Assembly (NCBI GenBank): GCA_013911975.1
Contig: JACESF010000015.1
Coordinates: 1-64,000, forward strand
Length of the DNA stretch: 64,000 bases
Source of the DNA: Hyphomicrobiales bacterium
GTDB lineage: Bacteria; Pseudomonadota; Alphaproteobacteria; Rhizobiales; Xanthobacteraceae
Direction: 5' to 3'
Shown: piece by piece, positions 44,573-53,052 of the stretch
Position numbering within the stretch: position 1 is the first letter of the stretch
How the letters are laid out: every line of letters begins with the position of its first letter
Made by a program: the position numbers and the translations under genes
Notes under the pieces: generated by a model
The model's database searches: none
The model's input: only the letters and a program-made list of their open reading frames with translations
What the model was told of the DNA's origin: nothing

Positions 44573-44899
44573 CCGCTTGGCCGCCGCGGCGCCGCGCGCC
44601 ACGGCAAGGGCCCGACGGCACAATGAGGCAAGCTCGTCCGGATCGTCCATGACGTCCTCGGGCACAGACCAGAAGCCCAGCCGCACCACCCGCCCCTTCG
44701 CCTCATAGGTGAAGCGGCGCGCGCCGCGGGCCTCGAGTTCCGCGCCGAACGCGGCATCCCCCTTCAGGAAGATCCCCTCCCCGACATCGACGGCGAACAT
44801 CAGGCCGTCCGCATACAGGCCCGCGCCGCCGAACATGCGCCGGGTCCGCACCGGGCCGAAGGCGGCGAACAGGTCCTCGATCTCATCCTCGGACAGCAT
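44558..44899 (-). CDS. TfoX N-terminal domain protein
   Basis: This 113-residue protein consists only of a TfoX-N domain, with RTRRMFGGAGLYADGLMFAV near the N-terminus and FTYEAKGRVVRLGFWSVPED in the middle. Full TfoX/Sxy, which regulates competence in gammaproteobacteria, has a second C-terminal domain that is absent here; single-domain proteins are common in alphaproteobacteria and have no known role. It starts 3 bases after the ATP12 gene stop, probably on the same transcript. Confidence 0.85.
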   Translation of the reverse strand: MLSEDEIEDLFAAFGPVRTRRMFGGAGLYADGLMFAVDVGEGIFLKGDAAFGAELEARGARRFTYEAKGRVVRLGFWSVPEDVMDDPDELASLCRRALAVARGAAAAKRKGGA

Positions 44900-44902
44900 G
44901 CC

Positions 44903-45670
44903 TCATCCCATCAGGCGGATCAGCCGGGCGGCGGCCTGCATCTCCTCGGCACGCGCCACGCGCCGGGCGGCGGCGAGCTCGTCCTCGCCCCACTGATCCC
45001 GGTTCCAGTCCTCGTCCACATGGGCGGCCGCCCAGGCCTCTTCGGCGGACAGATGACCCTTCAGCACCGCGAGCGCCAGCACGGCGGACCCCATCAGGGT
45101 GGTGAGGGACACCAGGGCCGCGAGGCGGAACGGATCGCCGGGCACGAGGCCGCGCAGGCGGGCGAGCGCCTCCTCCGGTTGTGCCACGTGCCGGATGCCT
45201 GCGCTCAGGATGAAGCGGATTCCGTGCTCCGTGCGCAGCCAGTCGAGCACGGGGTCCCAGTGACGGCCCTGCCGCTCCACCAGCCGGTCCGGGCCTTCCG
45301 CCCGGTAGCAGACGAGATCGGTGCCCGCATAGCGCACCACCTCGTCGGCGGTCTCGGCCATGTTGGCGGCGACCCCGTCGATGGCCACGTTCGCAAGGCG
45401 CGTCAGCGGCATGCGCAGCGGATCGATCTCGGTCTCCTGCGCCTGCCATTCCTGCGCCACCGCCTCCGCAAGATCCCGGGACGGGACGCTGAACACGGCG
45501 CGGGCCGGCGTGCGAAGGGGGCGCCCGTCGAGGCTGACCCCGTAGCCGTCCGGCGTCGGCGTTACGTCCGCTTGCTTGTAGAAGCGCTTGGGCAGCGCCC
45601 GGCGCTGGGCGGCGCGGATCGCCTCCGAAGGGTCGCGGCCGGCGTCCATGTCGTCCATCAGGTCCCGCAT
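44903..45670 (-). CDS. ATP12 family chaperone
   Basis: This 255-residue protein of the ATP12 family has RALPKRFYKQADV and YGVSLDGRPLRTPARAVF near the N-terminus, AVAQEWQAQETEIDPLRMPL in the middle, and a helical C-terminus. In mitochondria Atp12 helps fold the alpha subunit of F1-ATP synthase; the bacterial homologues are presumed to have a related task. The ATG at 45670 gives the usual start; the longer frame to 46339 is a shadow of the phosphatase gene. It lies 17 bases after the HAD gene. Confidence 0.92.
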   Translation of the reverse strand: MRDLMDDMDAGRDPSEAIRAAQRRALPKRFYKQADVTPTPDGYGVSLDGRPLRTPARAVFSVPSRDLAEAVAQEWQAQETEIDPLRMPLTRLANVAIDGVAANMAETADEVVRYAGTDLVCYRAEGPDRLVERQGRHWDPVLDWLRTEHGIRFILSAGIRHVAQPEEALARLRGLVPGDPFRLAALVSLTTLMGSAVLALAVLKGHLSAEEAWAAAHVDEDWNRDQWGEDELAAARRVARAEEMQAAARLIRLMG

Positions 45671-45687
45671 GGGGTGCCCTCCCGAAT

Positions 45688-46374
45688 TCAGCGGCCGGCG
45701 CGGCGCATCAGATCGCGGATCGCCTGGACCAGGGCGGCGGGGTCGTCCACCAGCATGTCCGCCCCGGCCGCGCGGAGTTCGCCCTCGGCATGATAGCCCC
45801 AATTGACGCCGAGCGCCCAGGCGCCCGCCGCCTTCGCCATCTCCATGTCGTAGGAGGTGTCGCCGATCACCAGCGTGCGGGGCGGCGTGCCGCCCAGTTC
45901 CGCGACAGCTTGGCGGACCATGGCGGGATGCGGCTTGGAGGGCGCGTCGTCGGCGGTCTGGATGGTGGAAAACCAGCCTTCCATGGCGTGGGATTCCAGC
46001 ACGCGAAGCACCCCGCGCCGGGACTTGCCGGTGACGATGCCGAGCAAGGTGTCGCCCTCTCCGCGCACAGTCTCGATTGCATCGCGCACGCCGGGGAACA
46101 TGGGCTCGGTGGGATGGCTCTCCCGCAGGCGGAAGAAGGCGTTCTTGTAGGCGTTGACGAACACCTCGATGGGAAAGTCCGGGTCGCCGCGCGACAGGGT
46201 GGCGAAGGTCTCCGGCAGGGAAAGGCCGACGACGGACAGGATATCCTCGCGCGGCGGCGGCGCGAGGCCCTGCTCGCGATAGGCGTCCGACATGGCGCCC
46301 ACGATCAGGTGCTGGCTGTCCACCAGCGTCCCGTCGCAATCGAAAAGCAGCAGGAAGGGGGCGGTGTCGCTCAT
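45688..46374 (-). CDS. HAD-family phosphatase (Gph-like)
   Basis: This 228-residue protein of the HAD subfamily has the nucleophile motif FDCDGTLVDSQ (motif I), a small cap domain, IVTGKSRRG (motif II), KPHPAMV (motif III Lys) and VIGDTSYDMEMA (motif IV). It resembles phosphoglycolate or pyrophosphatase-type HAD enzymes; the substrate is not determinable from sequence. The start overlaps the zinc-ribbon gene stop by 4 bases. The ATP12 gene follows at 17 bases. The linkage of HAD with rluA and atp12 is recurrent in alphaproteobacteria. Confidence 0.88.
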   Translation of the reverse strand: MSDTAPFLLLFDCDGTLVDSQHLIVGAMSDAYREQGLAPPPREDILSVVGLSLPETFATLSRGDPDFPIEVFVNAYKNAFFRLRESHPTEPMFPGVRDAIETVRGEGDTLLGIVTGKSRRGVLRVLESHAMEGWFSTIQTADDAPSKPHPAMVRQAVAELGGTPPRTLVIGDTSYDMEMAKAAGAWALGVNWGYHAEGELRAAGADMLVDDPAALVQAIRDLMRRAGR

Positions 46375-46994
46375 TTGCCCGTCAGCTTTTCCGTCGCGAG
46401 GTCATAGGTCCAGGCGCCACCCGCGGGATCGGAGAAGGCGATGGACGTGAAGCCGCGCAGCTTGCACTGACGCGGGAAAGGCCCGGAAGCGATCAGCTCC
46501 ACTGCCGTCTTGGCGGGGAACGAGAAGGCGAGCGACATCACCCGGCCTTGCGGGCCGCCGGCGGTCACCTTCATGTCCAGGCCGTTCTGGACGAAGTTTT
46601 CCTGCGTGGTCCGGGCGAAGTCCTTGCGCGACGTCTCGTCGGCGGCCGGGCCGGCCATATCGGCGGGAACGTGAGGCAACGGAAGCGGCGCATCGGCCAC
46701 GTTCGCCGGGGGAGCGGCGGGCGCCGGCGGCTGGGCCGGAGGTTCGGCGTGCGCGGCCACGGGCGGCGGCGCCACCTGGGCCTGCGGCGGCGGCGGCGCG
46801 GGCCTTTCGGACGGGCTCAGGAGCACCCAGACGGCGGCACCGGCAGCGAGCGCCACCACGACACCCGCGACGCCCGCGAGCACCGGGACCAGGACCGGGC
46901 GCCGGACGATGGGCTCACCGCATTCCGGGCATTCCACTTCCTTCGGATGCACGTCCGCCCCGCAGGCGGGACACCGGCTCAACCTTCCGGCCAT
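46371..46994 (-). CDS. Zinc-ribbon membrane protein of unknown function
   Basis: This 207-residue protein has an N-terminal zinc ribbon (C8, C11, C22, C25 in CPACG...CPECG). A single membrane helix (about residues 35-60) is followed by a Pro/Ala-rich linker of about 55 residues, then a conserved-looking C-terminal domain of about 85 residues. The latter includes FVQNGLDMKVTAGGPQGRVM and FPRQCKLRGFTSIAFSD. The start at 46994 is supported by AAGGAGAA; a start at 47012 is weaker. I do not recognise the C-terminal domain. The gene lies between rluA and the HAD gene with overlap or close spacing, so it is likely co-transcribed. Confidence 0.75.
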   Translation of the reverse strand: MAGRLSRCPACGADVHPKEVECPECGEPIVRRPVLVPVLAGVAGVVVALAAGAAVWVLLSPSERPAPPPPQAQVAPPPVAAHAEPPAQPPAPAAPPANVADAPLPLPHVPADMAGPAADETSRKDFARTTQENFVQNGLDMKVTAGGPQGRVMSLAFSFPAKTAVELIASGPFPRQCKLRGFTSIAFSDPAGGAWTYDLATEKLTGK

Positions 46995-47080
46995 GCATCG
47001 TTCTCCTTCCATTCACTCCGGCCGGAATGGTCCGGCCGCTTCCGGCGGGGGCAGGCGGGCGAGGCGCGATCCGGGTCGGA

Positions 47081-48169
47081 TCAGGTCTCGGGCGCCTCCA
47101 GGATGGGGTCGTACTGGGTCGCATCCAGGCCGAGGACGGCGAAGGACTGCGCCATGTGCGGGGGCAGCGGGGCCGAGACATCGATGACGCCCGTGCCGCG
47201 CGGATGGGGAATGATGATCCGCCGCGCCAGAAGGTGAAGGCGCTTCTGAAGGCCGCCCGGCAATTCCCAGTTCTCGATGTTGAAATATTTGGGATCGCCC
47301 AGGATGGGATGGCCGATATGGGCCATGTGGGCGCGCAATTGATGGGTGCGGCCGGTGACGGGCTTGAGAGACACCCAGCTCATCTTCTGCGCGGCCTGGT
47401 CCACCACGGCATAATAGGTCAAGGCGTGGCTCGCCTCGTCCTCGCCGTGGCGGGCGACGCGCATGCGCTCCTCCGATTCCTCGCGGGCGAGATAGGTGGA
47501 GATGCGCCCCTGGCGCGGCTTCGGCACGCCGGGCACCAGCGCCCAATAGATCTTGCGGGCCTCGCGCGAGCGGAAGCTCTTGGCGAGCACGGAGGCGGCG
47601 AGGCGGGATTTCGCCACCAGCAGGCAGCCCGCCGTGTCCTTGTCGATGCGATGGACGAGGCGCGGCTTCTGGCCGTCCTTGCCCCGCATGGCCTCCAGCA
47701 TGCCGTCGATATGGCGATAGGTGCCGGACCCGCCCTGGACCGCGAGGCCGAACGGCTTGTTCAGCACCATCACGTCCTTGTCCTCGAACAGGATGATGGA
47801 GCGCAGGAATTCGAGATCGGACATCTTTTCGGACGTCCGGCCGGGCTTCGAAGATGCCTTCGCGGACGACGCAGCGGACGCGCCCGCCTCGCCCGACGCC
47901 TTGCGAGCCCCGGCCGGGCCGCCGCTTGCGCCCGAGGCTTCGGCAGCGTCGGCCGCCTCGCCCTCGTCGCCGAGCGGAGGCACGCGCACGGCCTGGCCTG
48001 GCTCCAGCCGTGTGGAGGTCTTCACCCGCCCGCCGTCCACGCGCACCTGCCCGGTGCGCACCAGCTTCTGGAGATGCCCGAAGGACAAATCGGGGAAATG
48101 GGCCTTGAACCACCGGTCGAGGCGCATGCCCGCCTCGTCCTCGCCCACCGTCTTCAACTCGACCGCCAT
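47081..48169 (-). CDS. RluA-family 23S rRNA pseudouridine synthase
   Basis: This 362-residue protein has an S4 RNA-binding domain (about residues 14-65, MRLDRWFKAHFPDLSFGHLQ). The catalytic domain has the active-site Asp in RLVHRIDKDTAGCLLVAKS (about residue 176). Members convert uridine to pseudouridine in 23S rRNA; RluC or RluD specificity cannot be read directly. Between the two domains lies an Ala/Ser-rich insertion (residues about 70-115) that is longer than in E. coli RluC. It is preceded by crcB (61-base spacer). Confidence 0.9.
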   Translation of the reverse strand: MAVELKTVGEDEAGMRLDRWFKAHFPDLSFGHLQKLVRTGQVRVDGGRVKTSTRLEPGQAVRVPPLGDEGEAADAAEASGASGGPAGARKASGEAGASAASSAKASSKPGRTSEKMSDLEFLRSIILFEDKDVMVLNKPFGLAVQGGSGTYRHIDGMLEAMRGKDGQKPRLVHRIDKDTAGCLLVAKSRLAASVLAKSFRSREARKIYWALVPGVPKPRQGRISTYLAREESEERMRVARHGEDEASHALTYYAVVDQAAQKMSWVSLKPVTGRTHQLRAHMAHIGHPILGDPKYFNIENWELPGGLQKRLHLLARRIIIPHPRGTGVIDVSAPLPPHMAQSFAVLGLDATQYDPILEAPET

Positions 48170-48230
48170 CGGCCTGACCCTCGCTACGGTCGTTCTTACC
48201 GCGTCCTTCTACTGCCCGCGCCGCGCCCTG

Positions 48231-48617
48231 TCACGAGAAGCCGCGCACCAGGAACAGCCCGGCGAACACGCCGATGAGGCAGAGCACGAGGGTGCCTCCC
48301 GCATAGAGCGCCGCCTGCATCGGCTCGCCCCGCTCCACCAGCACGGCGAATTCCAGGGAGAAGGTGGAATAGGTGGTGAAGCCGCCGAGCATGCCGGTGG
48401 TGAGGAACAGCCGCACATGCTGGGGAATGCCGCTGCCCGCCGGGCTCATGAAGAAGGCCGTGAAAGCCCCCATCACGAAGCACCCCAGGATGTTCACCGC
48501 CATGGTGGTGAACGGAAAATGCGGGAAGCCCAGGAGCCGCACCCCCGCAAGGTTCGCGAAGTGGCGGAACAGGCCGCCCACGCCCGCGCCGAAAAACACC
48601 AGGAAAGCCGCCGTCAT
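48231..48617 (-). CDS. crcB: Fluoride channel CrcB (Fluc)
   Basis: This 128-residue protein has four membrane helices and the signatures VNILGCFVMGAFTAFF and GMLGGFTTYSTFSLE (channel Phe and Thr/Ser track) of Fluc channels. It exports F- from the cytosol as a dual-topology dimer. The ATG at 48617 follows a GGGGGAGAGGGA site. No fluoride riboswitch is visible upstream. It is the gene directly after the alpha/beta hydrolase, at 31 bases spacing. Confidence 0.93.
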   Translation of the reverse strand: MTAAFLVFFGAGVGGLFRHFANLAGVRLLGFPHFPFTTMAVNILGCFVMGAFTAFFMSPAGSGIPQHVRLFLTTGMLGGFTTYSTFSLEFAVLVERGEPMQAALYAGGTLVLCLIGVFAGLFLVRGFS

Positions 48618-48648
48618 TCCCTCTCCCCCACCCTGCCCGGCCTGACGC

Positions 48649-49638
48649 TCAGGCCAGATATCCCCGCGCCGCGATCCAGTCACGCACCAGCCCGGCGATC
48701 GCGTCGCTGTTGTCGTCCATCATCAAAGCGTGGCTGTTGCCGGCGATGCCCCGCGCGGGAAGGTCCAGCCATTCCACGATGCCGCCCGCCTTGGCCAGGG
48801 CCTCGGCCCAGCGCTCCACGTTCGGCCGATACAAGGTCCAGAAGGGGCTTCCGTCCAGATGGTCGCCCCAGACGAACAGGTGGGGCACATGGGCGAGGCG
48901 GCCCGCATCCGCCCGCGCAGGGTCCGGCGCGCCGGACGGCTCCAGCGCGATCACGGCCTTCACCGTCTCGGGGGCGTTCAAGGCGGCATTGAAACCGAAA
49001 TTGCCGCCTTGGCTGTGCATGAGGAGCAACGAAGGCCCGACCCGCGAGACGAGCGCCTCATAAGCCGCCTGGGTGCGGGCGTCGTTGCAGCTCCAGCGCG
49101 GCACGCATCCCTTCATGAAGGTCTCGAAATCGCCGAGGGGAAAGCGGCAATCCGCATAGGGGCGACGCAAGGCCGGATCCGGCGCGTAGGAGCCCATGGG
49201 ACCGAAGCGGAAGACTTCCTCCCACGCCTCCTGGGCGGTCCGGAAGAAGGGCGCCTCGGAATAGACCTGCGGCGAGGGCGCGAAGCCGGAGCGGCCGCGT
49301 TCGACCGCGTCGCTCACGAACACGTCCAGCCCGGCCCGCAGGAAGAAGCTCTGCCAGCCGGAGCGGCCGTCCGGCGTGCTCTCCCAATTGGCGCCCGTCA
49401 TGCCGCCGCCGTGCCACATGAGCAGCGGATAGGGGCCGCGCGGGTTCGCGAGACGGGTGTATTGCACATACATCTGCCCCACGGCGATCTCGCCATTGGG
49501 CTCCACGGGATGCACCGGGCCGCCGGGCGTGCTGACACGCTGGCGCGGCGGCATGCCGGACAGCGTCACCATCTCGCCGCCCACATGGAATGATCCCATG
49601 TCACGGACGAGGAAGGCGTGAACCGGATCGCGTCCCAT
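48649..49638 (-). CDS. Alpha/beta hydrolase
   Basis: This 329-residue alpha/beta hydrolase-fold protein has the nucleophile elbow HSQGG (Ser near residue 211), an HGGG-type oxyanion segment in LLMWHGGGMTGANWE, and a likely catalytic His in IAGNSHALMMDDNSDAI near the C-terminus. There is no signal peptide. The N-terminal 50 residues (GMPPRQRVSTPGGPVHP) are proline-rich and not typical of small esterases. Substrate is unknown. It is first in the run ending at the TfoX-type gene. Confidence 0.82.
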   Translation of the reverse strand: MGRDPVHAFLVRDMGSFHVGGEMVTLSGMPPRQRVSTPGGPVHPVEPNGEIAVGQMYVQYTRLANPRGPYPLLMWHGGGMTGANWESTPDGRSGWQSFFLRAGLDVFVSDAVERGRSGFAPSPQVYSEAPFFRTAQEAWEEVFRFGPMGSYAPDPALRRPYADCRFPLGDFETFMKGCVPRWSCNDARTQAAYEALVSRVGPSLLLMHSQGGNFGFNAALNAPETVKAVIALEPSGAPDPARADAGRLAHVPHLFVWGDHLDGSPFWTLYRPNVERWAEALAKAGGIVEWLDLPARGIAGNSHALMMDDNSDAIAGLVRDWIAARGYLA

Positions 49639-49674
49639 GGGTCCCTCGCCGCGATGTCAGCCTAAAAATGAGAC

Positions 49675-50985
49675 TCAGGTCTCTCCACGCTCGGCCCGCA
49701 GCCGCGCCCAATAGTCGAGGCGCTTGCGCAGGTCGCGCTCGAAGCCGCGCTCCACGGGCTGGTAGAAGCTCTGACGCCCGAGTTGCTCGGGAAAATAATT
49801 CTGGCCGGAGAAGGCGTCCGGCTCGTCATGGTCATAGCGGTAGCCGGCCCCGTAGCCTTCCTGCTTCATCAGGCGCGTGGGCGCGTTCAGGATGTGCTTG
49901 GGCGGCACGAGGGAGCCGCCCTCCTTCGCCACCCGCATGGCCGCCTTCCAGCCGGTATAGACCGCATTGGATTTCGGCGCAGTCGCCAGATAGACAGCGG
50001 CCTGCGCGAGAGCCAGTTCCCCTTCCGGCGAGCCCAGGAAGTCGTAGGCCTCCTTCGCCGCATTGGCGATGACGAGGGCCTGGGGGTCCGCGAGGCCGAT
50101 ATCCTCCACCGCCATGCGCACCAGCCGCCGGGCGAGGAAAAGCGGGGTTTCCCCGGCATCCAGCATGCGCGCGAGATAATAGAGCGCCGCGTCCGGGTCA
50201 GAGCCGCGCACCGATTTGTGCAGGGCGGAGATGAGATTGTAGTGCCCGTCCTCGCTCTTGTCGTAGATGGGCGCGCGCCGCTGCACGATCTCCTGGAGCC
50301 CTGCCGGGTCGAAAATCTCTCCCGGCCGCGCGGCGCGCCACACTTCCTCCAGAAGCGTCAGCGCGGCCCGGCCGTCTCCGTCCGCCAGCCGCAGCAGCAC
50401 CTGCCGGGCGTCGGGATCGAGGGGCAGCGGCTTGTCTTCCAATTCCTCCGCGCGGGCGATCAGCCGCTCGATGGCGGCATCGTCCAGCGACTGGAACACG
50501 AGCACCCGGGCGCGGGAGAGAAGCGCCGCGTTCAACTCGAAGGACGGGTTTTCCGTGGTGGCGCCCACAAGGACGACGGTGCCGTCCTCCATCACCGGCA
50601 GGAAGCTGTCCTGCTGGGCGCGGTTGAAGCGGTGGATCTCGTCCACGAACAGGAGCGTGCCCTGGCCGAGGGACCGGCGATGGCGGGCCTGCTCGAACAG
50701 CTTCTTGAGATCGGCCACCCCGGAGAAGATCGCGGAGATCTGCTCGAACCGCAGGTCCGTGGCCTGGGAGAGAAGCCGTGCGACGGTCGTCTTGCCGGTA
50801 CCGGGCGGTCCCCAGAGGATCAAGGAGCCGAGCGAGCGGGATTCGATCATCCGCGTCAGGATGCCGTTGGCGCCCACCAGATGGTCCTGCCCCACCACAT
50901 CCGCGAGGCGGCGGGGGCGCAGCCGGTCGGCGAGCGGGCGCGGCGCCCCCTCTTCCAGACCTGCCGCCTCGAACAACGTGGTCAT
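49675..50985 (-). CDS. rarA: Replication-associated recombination protein RarA
   Basis: This 436-residue AAA+ protein has the clamp-loader-like P-loop GPPGTGKTT (about residues 60-68), Walker B FVDEIHRFNRAQQDSFL, and a C-terminal region with LALAQAAVYLATAPKSNAVY. Members (MgsA/RarA/WRNIP1 type) act at stalled replication forks. It lies between the ribosomal cluster's htrA gene and the alpha/beta hydrolase. The ATG at 50985 is the only good start and is 34 bases after the htrA stop. Confidence 0.94.
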   Translation of the reverse strand: MTTLFEAAGLEEGAPRPLADRLRPRRLADVVGQDHLVGANGILTRMIESRSLGSLILWGPPGTGKTTVARLLSQATDLRFEQISAIFSGVADLKKLFEQARHRRSLGQGTLLFVDEIHRFNRAQQDSFLPVMEDGTVVLVGATTENPSFELNAALLSRARVLVFQSLDDAAIERLIARAEELEDKPLPLDPDARQVLLRLADGDGRAALTLLEEVWRAARPGEIFDPAGLQEIVQRRAPIYDKSEDGHYNLISALHKSVRGSDPDAALYYLARMLDAGETPLFLARRLVRMAVEDIGLADPQALVIANAAKEAYDFLGSPEGELALAQAAVYLATAPKSNAVYTGWKAAMRVAKEGGSLVPPKHILNAPTRLMKQEGYGAGYRYDHDEPDAFSGQNYFPEQLGRQSFYQPVERGFERDLRKRLDYWARLRAERGET

Positions 50986-51019
50986 TGCGACCTGCCTACC
51001 CCATCCGCCCGCGAATCCG

Positions 51020-52438
51020 TCATCCGCCCAGCACGGCCGTGATTGTGCGTCCGCTGCGCGTCACCGTCACCCTCCAGGCGCGGGCCGTCCCGCGCGTGGC
51101 GAGGTCGAGGTCCTTGGTGCTGGAAACGCGCGTCCCGTTCACATCCACGATGATGTCGCCCGGCCGGAAGCCGGAGGCATCCGCCGGGGAATTGTCGGCC
51201 ACGTCCATGACCGCGACCGCCGGCCCGTCCGCATCGATGCGCAATTCTTCCGCCACGGCGGGCGAGACATTCACCGCCTTGATGCCGGCGAACGGCGTGC
51301 GGCCCCGGAGCTGCACCTCGTCCCGCGGCACGGTCTCCGGCGCGGGGGCAAGCACGATGGTGACGCGGCTGTCGCTGCCCCGCCGGTTCACGGTGAGGTT
51401 CACCGAGCCGCCCAGCGGCTGGGTGGCAAGGCGGTAATTGAGGGATTCGGGATCATCGATCCCCTGCCCTTCCACGGCGACGATGAGGTCGCCCACCTTC
51501 AGGCCCGCCTTGTCCGCCGGGCTCGCCGCCGCCACCGTCTGCACCAGCACGCCGGTGGGCCGGGCGAGGCCCAGCCCCTCCGCGATTTCCGGCGTCACCC
51601 GCTGGAGGCGCGCGCCGAGCCAGGGCCGGCGCACGGACTTGCTGCCGCTGCGCGCGCTTTCCACCACCACCCGCACCATGTTCACCGGGATGGCGAAGCC
51701 GATGCCGTGCGAGCCGCCGGACCGGGAGAAGATGGCGGTGTTGATGCCCACGAGCCGCCCCGCCATGTCCACAAGGGCGCCGCCCGAATTGCCGGGATTG
51801 ATGGCGGCATCGGTCTGGATGAAGAATTGGTAGTCGGAAATGCCCACCTGGGTCCGCGCGACGGCGGAGACGATGCCCTGCGTCACGGTCTGCCCGACGC
51901 CGAAGGGATCGCCGATGGCCAGCACCAGGTCGCCCACGGCGAGGATGTCGGAATTGCCGAGGTCCACCTTCGGGAAGCGCGCCTTGCCGTCACCCTTGAT
52001 CTTCAGCACGGCGAGATCGGTGCGCTGGTCGCTGAGCACCACGTCGGCGTCGAATTCCCGCCGGTCGGCGAGCGCGATCCGGATTTGGTCCGCTCCGGCG
52101 ATGACGTGATGATTCGTCACCACGAAGCCCGCCTCATCCACGATCACCCCGGACCCCAGCGAGCGCTGCATGCGCTCGGGCCCGCCCAGCCCCGGCCCGC
52201 CACCGAAGAAGCGGCGGAAGAAGGGATCGTCCATGAAGGGGTTGCGCTGGGCGATGCTCTTCAGGGCATAGACGTTGACCACGGCGGGCGCCGTCTTCTG
52301 CACCACGGGTGCAAAAGAGAGCGTGATCTCGGCCTGGGAGGCCGGCACCTGCGGCTGAGCCGGCTGCGCGAGGGCGAGCGTCGACCCTCCGACAAGCGCG
52401 AGACACAGAAGACCCAGACGAACGGCGCGCATTCCCAT
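51020..52438 (-). CDS. HtrA/DegP-type periplasmic serine protease
   Basis: This 472-residue protein has an N-terminal signal peptide (about residues 1-25, ending ALAQ). A trypsin-like domain follows with His in VVTNHHVIAGA, Asp in QRTDLAVLKI and the nucleophile Ser in INPGNSGGALV. Two PDZ domains complete it (near residues 270-360 and 385-470). It degrades or refolds misfolded envelope proteins. The ATG at 52438 has AGAGG upstream; a GTG at 52459 is unlikely. It is downstream of the rplQ terminator. Confidence 0.92.
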   Translation of the reverse strand: MGMRAVRLGLLCLALVGGSTLALAQPAQPQVPASQAEITLSFAPVVQKTAPAVVNVYALKSIAQRNPFMDDPFFRRFFGGGPGLGGPERMQRSLGSGVIVDEAGFVVTNHHVIAGADQIRIALADRREFDADVVLSDQRTDLAVLKIKGDGKARFPKVDLGNSDILAVGDLVLAIGDPFGVGQTVTQGIVSAVARTQVGISDYQFFIQTDAAINPGNSGGALVDMAGRLVGINTAIFSRSGGSHGIGFAIPVNMVRVVVESARSGSKSVRRPWLGARLQRVTPEIAEGLGLARPTGVLVQTVAAASPADKAGLKVGDLIVAVEGQGIDDPESLNYRLATQPLGGSVNLTVNRRGSDSRVTIVLAPAPETVPRDEVQLRGRTPFAGIKAVNVSPAVAEELRIDADGPAVAVMDVADNSPADASGFRPGDIIVDVNGTRVSSTKDLDLATRGTARAWRVTVTRSGRTITAVLGG

Positions 52439-52497
52439 CTTCGACCTCTTGCCTCTCACGTCCCGGTGCGGAACCCGGCCATGCCCCGTGATTGGAA

Positions 52498-52525
52498 CAA
52501 AAAAAGGGCGGCCGAGGCCGCCCTT
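52498..52525 (-). terminator. Rho-independent terminator of the alpha operon (after rplQ)
   Basis: AAGGGCGGC (52504-52512) and GCCGCCCTT (52517-52525) form a 9-bp stem. On the minus strand it is followed by TTTTTT (complement of 52498-52503). It is placed 33 bases after the rplQ stop and closes the long ribosomal transcript. Confidence 0.9.
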
Positions 52526-52557
52526 CTAAAACGACGAAGCGTCGCTTGAGATCCGTC

Positions 52558-52977
52558 TCACGCCGCCACGGCGGATTCGGCCTCGGCGCGGGCGCGATCA
52601 GCGGCGCCCTTGGCGTCCACGTCGCGATCCACGAACTCGATCACCGCCACCGGGGTGGAGTCACCATAGCGGAAGCCCGCCTTGATGATGCGGGTGTAAC
52701 CGCCGGGACGGCCCTTGTAGCGGGGCGCGAGCACGTCGAAGAGCTTCTTCACGACCGCCTGGTCGCGCAGCTCGGCGATGGCCTGGCGGCGCGCATGCAG
52801 GTCGCCACGACGGGCGAGGGTCACGAGCTTCTCCACCACCGGGCGAAGATCCTTCGCCTTGGGCAGGGTGGTGACGATCTGCTCATGGGTGATGAGCGCG
52901 CCCGCGAGGTTGGAGAACATCGCCTTGCGGTGTTCCCAGGTGCGGTTGAACTTGCGGTGTACCTTGCCGTGACGCAT
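52558..52977 (-). CDS. rplQ: 50S ribosomal protein L17
   Basis: This 139-residue protein starts [20 protein letters not shown], the L17 hallmark, and has the core [17 protein letters not shown]. The last about 20 residues are Ala/Glu-rich and absent from E. coli L17. L17 sits near the exit tunnel of the large subunit. It follows rpoA by 75 bases and ends the alpha operon at the strong terminator downstream. Confidence 0.97.
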   Translation of the reverse strand: MRHGKVHRKFNRTWEHRKAMFSNLAGALITHEQIVTTLPKAKDLRPVVEKLVTLARRGDLHARRQAIAELRDQAVVKKLFDVLAPRYKGRPGGYTRIIKAGFRYGDSTPVAVIEFVDRDVDAKGAADRARAEAESAVAA

Positions 52978-53052
52978 GACGGCGAACTCCTAAAATGCCT
53001 CCGGCGTTTCGAGCCGTGATGGGTTGAGCGGCTCGAGCCGCGGAGTGAATGA

